A stretch of 64,000 nt of DNA from Papaver somniferum (Eukaryota; Streptophyta; Magnoliopsida; Ranunculales; Papaveraceae). Below, in pieces: positions 1-10,580 of the stretch. Made by a program: the position numbers and the translations under genes. The number at the start of each line of letters is the position of its first letter. Position 1 is the first letter of the stretch. Below the pieces are notes generated by a model. That model had not been told where the DNA came from, did not search any database, and saw nothing but the letters and a program-made list of their open reading frames with translations. The stretch lies in the NCBI RefSeq assembly GCF_003573695.1, contig NC_039368.1, positions 80,056,374 to 80,120,373 on the forward strand. Reading direction: 5' to 3'.

Positions 1-106
1 CTCAATTGTGGTTGTTTCTATTATAACTACCACCACTTTTCTCCTTTGTAGACTTACTGGAGTTAAGATGTCAAATTATACAATAGGGGTTTAATAAGTT
101 GTCAAT

Positions 107-466
107 CTAATTAGATATAGCGTACCGGAAGTTATTTTTGTCACTCCTAATAGGAGGACCATAAACACATAATAAATCCCAAGTAGGAATCATGATTTGA
201 TTGACTTGACAATGGATGAGGTTTATATTACTCTTGATTATGCTAATATTCACGGAATATTGCCAAAGGAGTATTAACTCACCTTTTCTAATCACACAGG
301 GAATAACAAAATATTTACTAAAGTTTAACTGAGAAATAAGGTTACCAGATTTAATATTATCTGATTTAGTTTCAGACAAGAAAGCAATACCAGGGTTGCA
401 AGCTTTCGAGAAGGATTTTAGATGAAGAATATTGTCGAGGGATTCCTTAGCCTTTAACAATTTCAT
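107..466 (-). pseudogene. LINE ORF2 endonuclease fragment (L1-like)
   Basis: The 119-residue minus-strand reading frame resembles the N-terminal apurinic-type endonuclease of plant L1 LINE ORF2 proteins. It contains a segment ending GIAFLSETK, which carries the usual catalytic-site glutamate, and later a W-x-LLCVYGPP segment typical of the beta strand before the conserved YGPP/YGxP motif. Nothing of the reverse transcriptase follows and no poly(A) tail is visible, so this is an isolated scrap. The ATG is simply the first in the frame and probably lies within the original protein. The identity is inferred from motif order only; the similar fragment in the LINE at 5.3 kb supports it. Confidence 0.6.
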
Positions 467-2159
467 GAGTAGATTAACATTGAGCTTATAGGTGATTTAG
501 GGCACTCGATTTCATCATGTGAAACTGAAAAGGTAAAAAAAAAAAGAAAAAAATTGAAAGTGGAAAAAGTAAATTGTAATGTTTCCAAAAAGAAAATTCT
601 CTAACCTGGCAAAATAAATAATTCTTTTTATACTTCTAGCTTTTGAGGATCCCTTCACATTTTTATTCTCACACTATTTCATATTTAAGATTTTTTTTTG
701 TTTTTTATTTTTTTTTTGCGAATAAAAATCAAATGGTATCAAACTTGAAGTTAATATTTTAGGGATAATCTTCCTCTAACTAAGCTTTATAAAAATGACT
801 GCTTTTTGAGATGTATAACACCTCTATTTGCATACAGTTAAAACCCGATTGAATTGATAAATAGTGAGATTTAATATTTCGGAATATGCTTATAATGAAT
901 AGAATAGTAAATTTTGTGCGAAAAACATATCCCAAAGTATGAGGTTCGTATCCATTATTGCTTGCTACCAACAAGATATCATGGTCGTTAAGTTCTCTAA
1001 GAAAGAAAAAACGAAAACTAAAAAAAAGGTGGTAGGTTGGCACCACTGAGACACAGGACTATCTTCCTACCACCTTCATGATATCTGGTTAGTAAAAGAC
1101 AGCGACATCAGTCAAAATAATTAGTAGTTAGTTAGTACATCTATAATTCATGATCCCACGCCATGTGTCAAATTGTACGCCCCAATATTTATTGAACATC
1201 TATTCATCTCGTCAGGCACGTGAAACCGAACCAGAGAAAACTACATAGAAATTTACACGAAAGTTTCATAATGATTTTGTGTAATTTAATGGACTCTCTA
1301 CTTGTACTCGCAGTAGACTTGTTGTAGTTGTAGTAAGTAATAAATGGTGACTTCACTTGCTAAAAAAAGGCAAGTTCTTTTAGAAAATTCTCGGTGTTCC
1401 AATATTTTCTTTGCACTTAGAAAAAATTGCACCAGATTTGATCACTTGATTCTTCCTTCGTCACTAGTTTTAAAACATGGGTGGTGGAAGTAGTTGGACT
1501 AACATTTCCCTCCTTAGAAAACAATTTGGGACCCAATTTGAAATTCTCAGTGTTTTGGTACTTAATACTCGAATACCGTCCCTCTTTTGCTTGACACATA
1601 TCATAGCATTTCACTGTTATTGACAAAATGAAAATTAGGGGTTCGAAATTGACCAGTGATCGAGTTGTATGTGCCCGAGGAGGGAACTAGGAGTTGGGGA
1701 AGTTGGAATTTTTTAACTTCTTAGATTATGGAGAATTTTGATTGTGTTTCTTTTCTCTTCCAAATTCTACCCAAGTTTCTATGCAAGATTCTTTCTGCTA
1801 TGGACTATTTTAGCTAAAAGGATAATGAAAAGGTTTTATTTTCAAAAATTAGTTAAAAGGAGAATGATAATGTTTTATTTTCAGAAAAATAATGAGAATG
1901 TTTTCTCACTAACCTCAACACCATTTTATTAAAATTTATTAAAAAACTTTATTTGTATTTATTGGAAAAAGAAGAAAACATATTCGATGTACTCACTAAA
2001 GACAAATTCTTAATAAATTTGCGAGTCATTGCACCGAAATACCGTTTTTTAAGTACTTCTCTTTTCAACTAATTTTCACCTTGACAGATTAAAAAAAATA
2101 ATAAATATATAGGTTAAAACTAATTATTATTATTATTTTTTTTTTCTGATGGGATAGTA
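467..2159. other. Intergenic DNA without recognisable gene
   Basis: AT-rich sequence with several poly-A and poly-T runs (around 535-560 and 690-715). A 69-codon minus-strand frame at 1417-1626 shows no motif I can place. I see no transposon ends and no splice-site-flanked coding exons here. Confidence 0.5.
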
Positions 2160-2318
2160 CAATGATTAGTTTTGAGAACCATCAAGTGGCATGATGGTTC
2201 TCATAGTCTCTCCCTTGGAATAGATAAGGGTTCGAACCCTGGATCCTACAATTACTTATAATATTTAGGAGTTACAAAAACACCGACTTTTCAGGTGATA
2301 TGAGAATCATTTTTTTTG
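2160..2318 (+). mobile_element. tRNA-derived SINE-like unit with A and B boxes
   Basis: A near-consensus RNA polymerase III A box (TGGCATGATGG, 2187-2197) is followed about 30 nt later by a perfect B box (GGTTCGAACCC, 2229-2239). The unit ends near a T run at 2310-2317, as many plant SINEs do. The A box lies in a perfect inverted repeat: TGAGAACCATCA at 2173-2184 and its complement at 2192-2203, with a 7-nt loop. No full cloverleaf or acceptor stem forms, so it is not a working tRNA gene. Target-site duplications were not found, and the boundaries are approximate. Confidence 0.5.
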
Positions 2319-3697
2319 GAAGGATACGAAAACGTGAGCCCATATACTTTTTGATTTAATCTTTATCACTATGGATTACAAAATAATGCGAATGGTCGTG
2401 CGATGCTGACTTAGTCAAACAAACATTTCTCTTCTCTTCCTGTTTTGATTTAATCTTTATCACTGCAAACCAATATTAATTTCATGTTCATTAGTAAATT
2501 TTAATTTATTTCCATATACTTTTTTCTAATTTTGTTTGATGATTTCACCAAATCGATTTGCTTCCTTTTTGACCTAGTTTTCTTCTTTTTCTGAATCTGA
2601 ATTCTTAGCTGCTTTAATCCTCTTAATGTTTTCTGCAAATTCATTATAGGTCATGACCTAATTAAATTTCTTTTCTGAGGCTCTGCTCTAACTTTAATCT
2701 TTGTGTGGTTCCATTTTAGGTCATGAGCTAATGGAGGGGCAAACATAGGATTTCAGTACATCATCATGAGATTCGCAAATCAAAGGTTTTCTAATAAAAG
2801 ATTCAAAGGTTGAGAGGATGGGTCGACTTTTAAAAGTGGGTATGATGCTTAATTCTTATTCTCGATAATTTCAGTAAGGTTTGCTTCAAGGGTTGGTTGG
2901 ATTTTTGCTTATGTCAACTAGATAAGTCAATCAGAGTTATGTGAGATCCTACTTCAGTAGGGATTTTATTAAATAGATACTGCTTCTAAAATAATACCAC
3001 TAATACTTCGGTTAAGTTAAAGGTTTTCTTTGGGGTTAATGAATATCTTGGGAATGAACTCAGTAGGAGGAGCTTTTTATACACATTGTGATCTTTACTG
3101 CAAGAAGGTTTTTTGGGGGAAATGGTTTATCTCTCTCAGTTAGTTATCTGTGTTAATTATTTTAAATTACATCAAAAGTAGTATTACATGTTTGTAATGG
3201 AATCTTATGGATTTTATATTCTAAAGTGGATGAGTTTAATCAAGTTTTTCTATGGATCAATTACTGAAGGGAGGCTCTATCAGAAGAATATTTACATTTG
3301 GCAATTGAACTTCAGAAAACTCAAACTGTTTATGTGATTCTCTGTGAAGATGGAATAAGTATCTTTGTTCAGCATAGCCTCTGCCATTAATAGTATTTTC
3401 TTAAATATAGTGTTGTCAACTCATCTCAGTAAGCATGCCTATCATTTACTTCATTGTCTGATTATTTCTTCTGTGAATGATATCTAAGTTCAGATAGAAG
3501 GAACTCTTCATTATCTTAATTGTCTCTCCTAATTCAGTAACTTGTCTAAATCATGCCTGCATGAACATTTACTTTAGCAGCCACACTGCTAGTATAAATT
3601 TCATTTAATGGGTGTCCTTTCATCCTCTTCCAAATAACTTAGCTATCAAAACATTTATAATTGTAACACAGTACCTAAAACCTTTTAGCTTATTGAG
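2319..3697 (+). other. Probable LINE 5' UTR / upstream region
   Basis: No coding frame. The segment has short direct repeats: a TTTGATTTAATCTTTATCACT-like string near 2349 and 2442, and the 14-bp perfect palindrome TAGGTCATGACCTA at 2647-2660, repeated with one change at 2717-2730. Its position directly upstream of the LINE ORF1 suggests part of it is LINE leader or promoter. The element's 5' end cannot be fixed because no target-site duplication was seen. Confidence 0.3.
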
Positions 3698-5245
3698 TTG
3701 ATGGCTTTTCCAGCTGCTCAAGTCAGGGTTCTTGACCTTGATGAATATGTTGAGGAATTTACCTTTAGGTTTGTAGCTCTTCTTTGTGATGATAGTATGA
3801 GTTATCATAAGACCTCTGTCAATCATCACCTAAACAAAATTTGGGCTATCAACTCCCCAAATTTCAAACTTGCAAAACCTTATATTCAAGGAAATGGAAT
3901 CCAAAATTTATTGTAGTTATGTTCAAGACTTAGAAAGACATGGATATTTCTTTTTCTGCAAGACCAGCCCTGCTTTTTGGTCAGTTGTTTGCAATACAAC
4001 CATTAGGTGATGTAGAGTCTATCTTTGATCTGGTTTGGGAGACCACCCTAATTCCTGTAGAGATCAACATTCACTCAGATTTGGTTAATAGTAGAAGAGT
4101 TCGGGATGTGTTGGACCAAATAGGTAAGTTCGTCACTGCTGAATCTCCAGCTGGGAGTTTATATGAAGTCAAGATGATGGTCCCACTAAAAACTCCATTG
4201 GCTAGGAAGGTTTTTTTTAACACTAGTAAGAGAACCTATTTTATGTCTGCCTTCTACCCTAAGCTTTCTTTTAGGGCTTGCAAAAGATGTTTTTTTATCT
4301 ACCATAATGATGACCAGTGCAGGGAAATTCAAAGGAGGGTTTTTGTCAGGGCTTTGCCTGCTCCATCTCCGAGAGCTTCGCATGTAGCTGTTATCAACTT
4401 TCAGACTAGCTCAACTACTGGTGAAATCTCAAAGTCGATAAATTCAAAGGAAGCTGATCAGAATGCCTTTGTTGTTGAACCTCTTGACCAATATAAGCCA
4501 TCAGCTTTTTCAGTCAGCCTTCATCCTTCTGCAGCTACAAAAAGCAATGGTTCTTCCTTTTTCTCTCATAAGTACTCATCTGCATTACATAAGTTAGCTC
4601 CCCACTATTAGAGAACCGGGTACCAATGACTCTCATGCTACGAGAAGCTCCGTGGGTCTTAATCAGTCCTTCAACAATATCGCTTTTGATTCTGTTGGTT
4701 TTATGCATGATTGGAAAACAAAGAGAACTAGGACTTCTTTTGATTCTGTAGTTCAAGAAAATAGTGATGTGAACTCTTCTTTCACTATGGTCCCTACTCC
4801 ACATTGGCCTCCAATCTCTTCAGTACCTCCTTTTTCCCCCCCTTCATACATAGTCTTTAACTCGGGTAGATCAGGATTCTCAGTGGGTCAAGGGTCTGAA
4901 GAGGCCAATTCGCTCTGGTTTGCCTTTTCGTCGTCCTTTGCTCAGGCTGTCTGCACATCGTCTAGTTTCATTTTTACTTCAGCAACAGAAATGAATTGTT
5001 TCTCTGAAACTCTTACGCACTCAAGTTTGGTTAATGATTTTGAGCAAAAGGTTGGACAGTCTGAAATACCTTCGGAAGATTTGATCTTGGAACCTATGCC
5101 TCTTACTATGTTGCCTCCGGAGCCAGTAGTTACTGATGAAGAATTTAAAAGGGAGGTTGATCTCATGATAATGGATGCTGGCCTTATGGAGGCAGTATCC
5201 GTCGGTGCTCATGATCTAGTAAGTCTTTATATCTTATTCAGCTGA
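3698..5245 (+). pseudogene. LINE ORF1 (RNA-binding gag-like) remnant
   Basis: Three adjoining frames (3698-3916, 3940-4611 and 4652-5245) together make an ORF1-like protein of about 490 codons, broken by two frame changes. The middle piece carries one CCHC zinc knuckle, CKRCFFIYHNDDQC (Cys-x2-Cys-x4-His-x4-Cys), at about 4273-4320, as in the nucleic-acid-binding ORF1 proteins of plant L1 elements. The part before it resembles the DUF4283-type N-terminal region by position and length. The last piece is Ser/Pro-rich, then acidic, as expected of a linker. In a live element this protein would package LINE RNA. The start was chosen at the first ATG of the frame. Confidence 0.7.
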
Positions 5246-5318
5246 TTTTATCTATTCCTAATTTTCTCTGTTTATTTTCAAGTTAGAAATTTTAATCAAT
5301 TTACTTTCCCTTGAAGCC

Positions 5319-8300
5319 ATGAAGTTCATTTGTTGGAACATGAATGGTTGCTGTTCGGATAAAAAATGGTTGCATATGTTGAGCATGTTTAGAAAATTTA
5401 GACCAAATGAAATTTGTCTTCTCGAAACCATGGTAGACTCTGAAGTAGTAAATAAATACACACACCATCTTCCTTTCGACTCCTGGTATATTGTACCTGC
5501 AATTGGAAAATCAAGAGGTTTGGCTTTTGGATACTTTAAGAACTCAAACATAGAAATTATTGGTAATGCTTTCAACATGATACATGTAGTCTGTGATATT
5601 ACTCCTACCATCAAGAACTGTTTTGTCTCTTTTGTTTATGGTTCATTAAATTCGCTGGGTATTAGAAACCAATGAAACTACTTAAATCATTGGAACTCGG
5701 ATAATAGGCCGTGGATACTTCTGGGTGATTTCAACTTCATTTTAAATGCATCAGAAAAGCAAGGAGGTAATGCTGATAATTCTCTAGCTCCTGATTTTGT
5801 CAGAAATTCGTTAACTCAACTTAAATTGAATGAAGTTTTTGCATATGGAAATCCCTTCACTTAGTGCAATAGAATATTTAGAAATCCTTCAGACTTGATT
5901 TTTGAAAAACTTGATAGGGAGTTTATAAATGATAAATGGGTTTCTTTACTTCCTCAGACTAGAGTCACAAACTTGGGAAGAATTTTTTCAGACCACTGCC
6001 CTATACTTCTGCGTTGCTTTCATCAGGATCAAAGTTTAGCCATTCCGTTTAAGTATTTCAAATGTTGGCAGGCGAGTCCAGATTTTAAGAATGTTCTTAT
6101 AAATTCTTGGGAAAAAGGTTCAAAGGGATCACCAGGTTTTATTTTTGCCAATAAGCTTAGAACTCTCAAGAATGATCTCAGTAAGTGGAACTTCCATTCT
6201 TTTGGACACATTAAAACAACAATAGGTAAACTAAACTCTGAAATAGAAAAACTACAGAGCATGAATTATACACCTACTTTAGGTACGTACATTTTGAATT
6301 ATTCTCGTCAACTGGACTATTGGTATGAAATAGAAAACTCTTTTTATAAGCAGAAATCGAGAATTGATTATTTCACTCATTATTATAAGAATACTAATTT
6401 CCTTCATAACTCTGTTAACCTGAGAAATATGTACAACACAGTTTATACCTTAAGGTATAATCAAGGTAATTGGTTAGAAAGTAGAGAACAAGTAGTTTCT
6501 CTCCTCTCTACCCACTTTAATGGTATCTTTACAACTTCTTCTCCCAACAGTGTTGTTATTGATGATGTGCTTAAAGATATTAGGCCAATCATCTCATATG
6601 ATCAGAATGCGATCTTGGTAGCTATCCCTACTATAGAAGAAATTCAATCCACTATAAACAGTATGGCGCCGTTGAAATCCCTAGGGTCGGATGGATTCCC
6701 AAGTGGTTTTTTCAGTGATAATTGGGAGCAAGTCTCTAGAGAAGTTATAAATCATGTGCAAGCCTTTTTCACAGCAAGGTCCTTCTTAAGCAGCTAAATC
6801 ATTCTTTCATAGCTATGATCCCCAAAGTAAGTAATCCCTCTACTCCCAATGATTTTAGGCCAATTAGCTTAACAAACACTGTCTATAAAATTATTTCAAA
6901 ATTTTTAACAAATCGCCTGAAACCTCTCATAGATTCTATTATTTCTCTCTTTCAATCCGCATTCATTGCAAATCGTCAAATTCAAGATAACATCATTATC
7001 AGTCATGAAATCTTGCACTCTTTTAAATATAGAAAAAAAAAATAACAAAGATGGTTTTATGGCCATCAAACTGGACCTGTCAAAAGATTTCAACGGACAA
7101 GAATGGCCTTTCATTTTAGCTGTTTTCAATAAGTTGGGTTTTTCGGATGATTGGTGCCAAATGATCTCCCAATGCATAAGCACATTGTCATATTCGATCT
7201 TGGTTAATGGCTCTCCAGGTGAAGTCTTTTTTCCGTCTCGTGGTATTAGGCAGGGAGATTGCCTATCTCCTTACATTTTCATAATCTGCATGGAAGCTCT
7301 TTCTCAACTGTTACTCAAAGGTGAGAAGGATATCCTAGTAATTTCCCATTTATTCTTTGCTGACGATTGCATGCTTTTATCCAAGGCCTCTCTTATTTAT
7401 GCTAGAAATTTTATGAGCATCATTAATAACTTTGCAAGAGCATCAGGCCAAGCTATTAATTTTGATAAATCTGGGTTCTTCACTAGTAGTAAGTTACATC
7501 ATAAGCACATTAAGTTACTTCCAAAAACTTTAGGTATTAAATTCCTTAGCAATTCTGAAAAATATCTTGGAACTCATTTATTTGTTAAAAGAGATTAAAC
7601 TAAGTCATTTCAATTCCTTATTGACAAGTTTTACACTAGATTGGGCAATACTAAAAGAACAAATGTTAATGGAGCAGGTAGAACAGTAGTGACTACACAT
7701 GTTCTGTCTAGTTTGGCTGTTTATCATATGTCATGTTTTCCTTTTCCGAAAAAAATTACAGCTAAAATAGATGCTATTCAAAGAGCCTTTTGGTGGTCTA
7801 AGAAAAATCCTAGAAGAGCTGTATATTTTCGATCTTGGGGTGACATTGGTAAGTCTAAAATGAATGGTGGGCTTGGTATTCGAAACTCTTTTGCTACCAA
7901 CAGAGTCCTTATAGCAAAATTAGGGTGGAGACTTCTTAAGAACAATGATCAGTTGGTTACAGTTTTTCTTAAAGACAAGTACTACCCAAAGCAAAATCTT
8001 TTAGAGATTGATAAGGCAGCCGATAGTTCCTCTTGGATTTGGAAGGGCATATTTAACAGTATTACTTTCTTAAAAGAAAATTTTATATACAAGATAAACA
8101 ATGGAAAATCCACAAAGATTTGGTCTTCTAATTGGATCCCTGGTAGTTCCTCTGCTCCTATTTCAGATAATTCAAGCTTTGGTAATTATAATTTTATTGG
8201 TGAACTTATTGACTCTCATGATAACAGTTGGAATACTGCTTTACTTTCTTCGTTTTTTTCTCCTGATGAGGTTATTAGGAATAGATCAATATAAATTAAT

Positions 8301-8675
8301 ACAAAAAAATGATAAAATTATGTGGGCTCATACTGCAGACGGTAAGTACACTGTTAAATCAGCTTATAAAACCTATATGAATGAATCTTTCTCTACTGAG
8401 GAAGCTACATTCTAGAAGAAAGTTTGGAACCTTGACAGTTTACCTAAGATTGGCGGTGTCTTGATCTCTTAGATGATTGTCGTATTTCCCTTTATAGTAG
8501 TTTAGATTGTAAGGTTGTTTATATTAAGCGTCCTAAAAATAAGTTGGCGGACAGACTTGCGCATAGGTCTAGGAAGTTCAAGTTGAAAAACATTTGGGAC
8601 TCTTATCCTCTTTTCTTGGATAGTACTCTGAGGGAAGTTTCCTTAAATGAAGTTTGTAATGGTCTTTTCAGTTAA
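5319..8675 (+). pseudogene. LINE ORF2 (endonuclease-reverse transcriptase) remnant
   Basis: The endonuclease lies at 5319 to about 6010, with a start CWNMNG, LLETM, LLGDFN and SDHCPI, which are the standard metal-binding and catalytic motifs. Reverse transcriptase motifs follow: a DFRPISL block near 6855, GIRQGDCLSPYIF near 7245 and the catalytic FFADD near 7353. Stops occur at about 5673, 5862, 7596 and 8292, and frame changes near 6785, 7035 and 8270. Near 8450 the frame jumps from the zinc-binding linker straight to the last residues of RNase H (KNKLADRLAHRS), so most of the RNase H domain is deleted. In a live element it would nick DNA and prime reverse transcription. Confidence 0.85.
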
Positions 8676-8758
8676 TGAAATAATGTATTTCTCAGCAAAA
8701 AAAAAATTATGACAAAATATCCCTCACTATCACTATTTGATTAGTACCTTCCCAAATA

Positions 8759-9070
8759 CTCCCTCCGTTCTTTTTTAATAGGCTGGTTTATCTAAATAAA
8801 TGTTTCAAAAAAATAGGCTGATTTCCTAATTAGGAAAGTCAAATGTTACTTTAATTTTCTGGGACCACTTTTCTCTTAACTTCTTTTGATGACAAGTGTC
8901 ATGTGGACTATTTCACTTTACTTCTTTTGCTGACAAATATCATGGGGACCATTTCACTTCACTTCTTTTATTGACAAGTGTCATGAGGACCACTTTCAAT
9001 GATTAGTTCTCTTAATTTCCTTAAATTTCTCTAAAAACAAAACCAGCCTATTAAAAAGGAACGAACAGAG
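8759..9070. mobile_element. Stowaway-like MITE (Tc1/mariner superfamily)
   Basis: A 312-bp element with terminal inverted repeats of about 31 bp: it begins CTCCCTCCGTTC and ends with the complement of a near-identical string (GAACGAACAGAG). It is flanked by TA on both sides (8757-8758 and 9071-9072), the target duplication of this superfamily. The interior holds three imperfect copies of a roughly 45-bp unit containing ACTTCTTTTxxTGACAAGTGTCATG. It has no coding capacity. Confidence 0.9.
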
Positions 9071-9072
9071 TA

Positions 9073-9946
9073 TATTGGTACCCCATTAGCGGTCATGATA
9101 ATTTGAAGCATTATTGTTTCATAAGTGTTATTGTTGTCACCGTCGCCGCCACATCCGGTGAGAATGTCAAAGATTAAGTTAATGGTGGGTTTGGTTGTAG
9201 AATTTTAAAGGTGAGATGTATGGGTCCATGGGATTTGGTGGAATTACGTTTCCTTCGAAATGTTTGGTTGTCCAAATCCCCAGAATCACTTTTCCCAGGG
9301 GTATCAGTTTTCCAGCAAATCCTTCATATGAAGTCTGACCCTTTAAGATTTGTTGGGAAACTTATCAAGGGATTTATGAACCCACTTTTATTAACAATTT
9401 TTTGATTAAAAAGATCATGGATTTGAATTCCTGAGACTAAAAGACTAGTAAAATGTTGCTAGGGTTCAAATGGCCAAGATTCTTCAAGATACTTTTTAAA
9501 ATCCAAACAAGATATTTCACGCGACTATTAGATTTTATTTTTAGGGTAACTGACTTAAATGCCCTCTTCTCTTTTTTTTAGGTGAACTATTAGGTTTCAT
9601 TCGAAGACTGCGAGTACGAGTAGAAGAAGTTCTTCTACTCCTCTTTTGTTTACTCATCGATCTTCTCCAAATCAATTATGTGGTTCCAACAACGATAATA
9701 TATTTATTAATTAATTAACTTGAATTTCTATTGATTTCATCTTCTCCCCCGGATCGATTTTACAATTGATTTCATATTCTGCTCCAAACTTATTCTAGGG
9801 ATTCAACAAATCGGTTAATGATTTTCATTCCCACCCAAATCAAGTTTCAATTTAGTAGATTAATTCTCATCATTATCAGGTTGGTATTAATTATTGACAT
9901 ATTAAGGAGTTCATTGTTTGGATCAAACCTTGATCTGGTGTTTTCA
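9073..9946. other. Intergenic DNA without recognisable gene
   Basis: A 64-codon plus-strand frame at 9211-9405 has no recognisable motif. The rest is AT-rich, with pyrimidine stretches around 9560-9660 that resemble plant untranslated leader sequence, though no adjoining coding exon was found. Confidence 0.4.
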
Positions 9947-9952
9947 GGATGG

Positions 9953-10075
9953 CATATGAATATCCATGGCTTATTAGTTTAATCTTGAGAATGGGTTCGA
10001 ATGGAAATAGTTTTGTTGGAGCTACACTTGCGGACATGTATGAAAAAGGTGGGATACTGATCAAAATGAGTGGAG
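9953..10075 (+). pseudogene. Pentatricopeptide repeat (PPR) gene fragment
   Basis: One short stretch reads IHGLLV, then after a frame change NSFVGATLADMYEKGG. This matches the PLS-type PPR consensus (IHG-x-LV, then x-FVG-x-x-L-x-DMY-x-K-x-G). PPR proteins bind organellar RNA. Only about 40 residues are present, with a stop and a 2-nt frame shift, so this is a scrap. It lies upstream of a Helitron 3' end, and Helitrons often carry gene fragments. Whether it belongs to that Helitron is inference because the 5' terminus was not found. Confidence 0.45.
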
Positions 10076-10207
10076 AAGAAACCACGTCGAATGTCAAATC
10101 AAGAATACAAAGCACGGTGTAGATAACTTAGCCTATGTAAGTGGTAGTCCAAATTTGTATAGGGAAAAGATAAATCAACGGCCGTGATTTATTACTATAA
10201 ATGTTTC

Positions 10208-10393
10208 ATTAATTAGTGTTGTCTCGTTAGTTGCTCATAATGAGTGGTTTATTAATTTTTTTTATTTTCCTTAATTAATTTAATAAATACATATTATTTT
10301 ATTAATTAGTGTTGTCTCATTAATTGTTCATAATGATTGGTTTATTAATTTTTTATTTCCCTTAATTAATCTAATAAATACATATTTCATTAA
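10208..10393. repeat. 93-bp tandem duplication, AT-rich
   Basis: Two adjacent copies start with ATTAATTAGTGTTGTCTC (10208 and 10301) and run through TTTATTAATTTTTT and CTTAATTAAT to AATAAATACATAT. They differ by a handful of substitutions and a small indel. Confidence 0.75.
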
Positions 10394-10429
10394 TAAATAA
10401 TATATACAATAAAAATTATATCAATAAAA

Positions 10430-10580
10430 AATATGTGTGGTAGTGGAATAAGTAGGGGTGGTAGAAATAGTGGCGGGTGTTAGTGAGTGGTGGATGCGGT
10501 CGAGTGGTGTTGGAGGTAACATTTGTGTTGGTGGAAATGGTGGTTTTTACGGTGGTGGATATGGATGAGTAGTAGTCGAC
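10430..10580. repeat. Degenerate GGTGGT-rich low-complexity tract
   Basis: G/T-rich sequence built from GGTGG, GTGGTGG and AGTGG words. A similar short patch recurs at 10940-10985. No open frame carries it as a glycine-rich protein. Confidence 0.5.

Larger units (their letters stand above)
3698..8707 (+). mobile_element. Degenerate L1-type LINE retrotransposon
   Basis: The order is that of a plant L1 element: ORF1 with a zinc knuckle, then ORF2 with endonuclease, reverse transcriptase and the very end of an RNase H domain, then a short 3' UTR and an A run (8697-8707). The coding regions are interrupted by several stops and frameshifts, so the copy is dead. Part of the ORF2 C terminus is missing around 8450. 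The AT-rich flank just after the A run (TTATGACAAAATA) has no convincing match upstream, so target-site duplications remain unidentified. Confidence 0.9.

Noticed and set aside
1417..1626. Small minus-strand gene
   Set aside because: No motif, no splice-site context, and random frames of this size are common here.
2187..2240. A functional tRNA gene
   Set aside because: A and B boxes are present but there is no acceptor stem or complete cloverleaf, and the A box lies in a hairpin incompatible with a D arm.
2340..2470. Target-site duplication of the LINE
   Set aside because: Only an 8-bp ACAAAATA match to the sequence after the poly(A) tail, which is expected by chance in AT-rich DNA.
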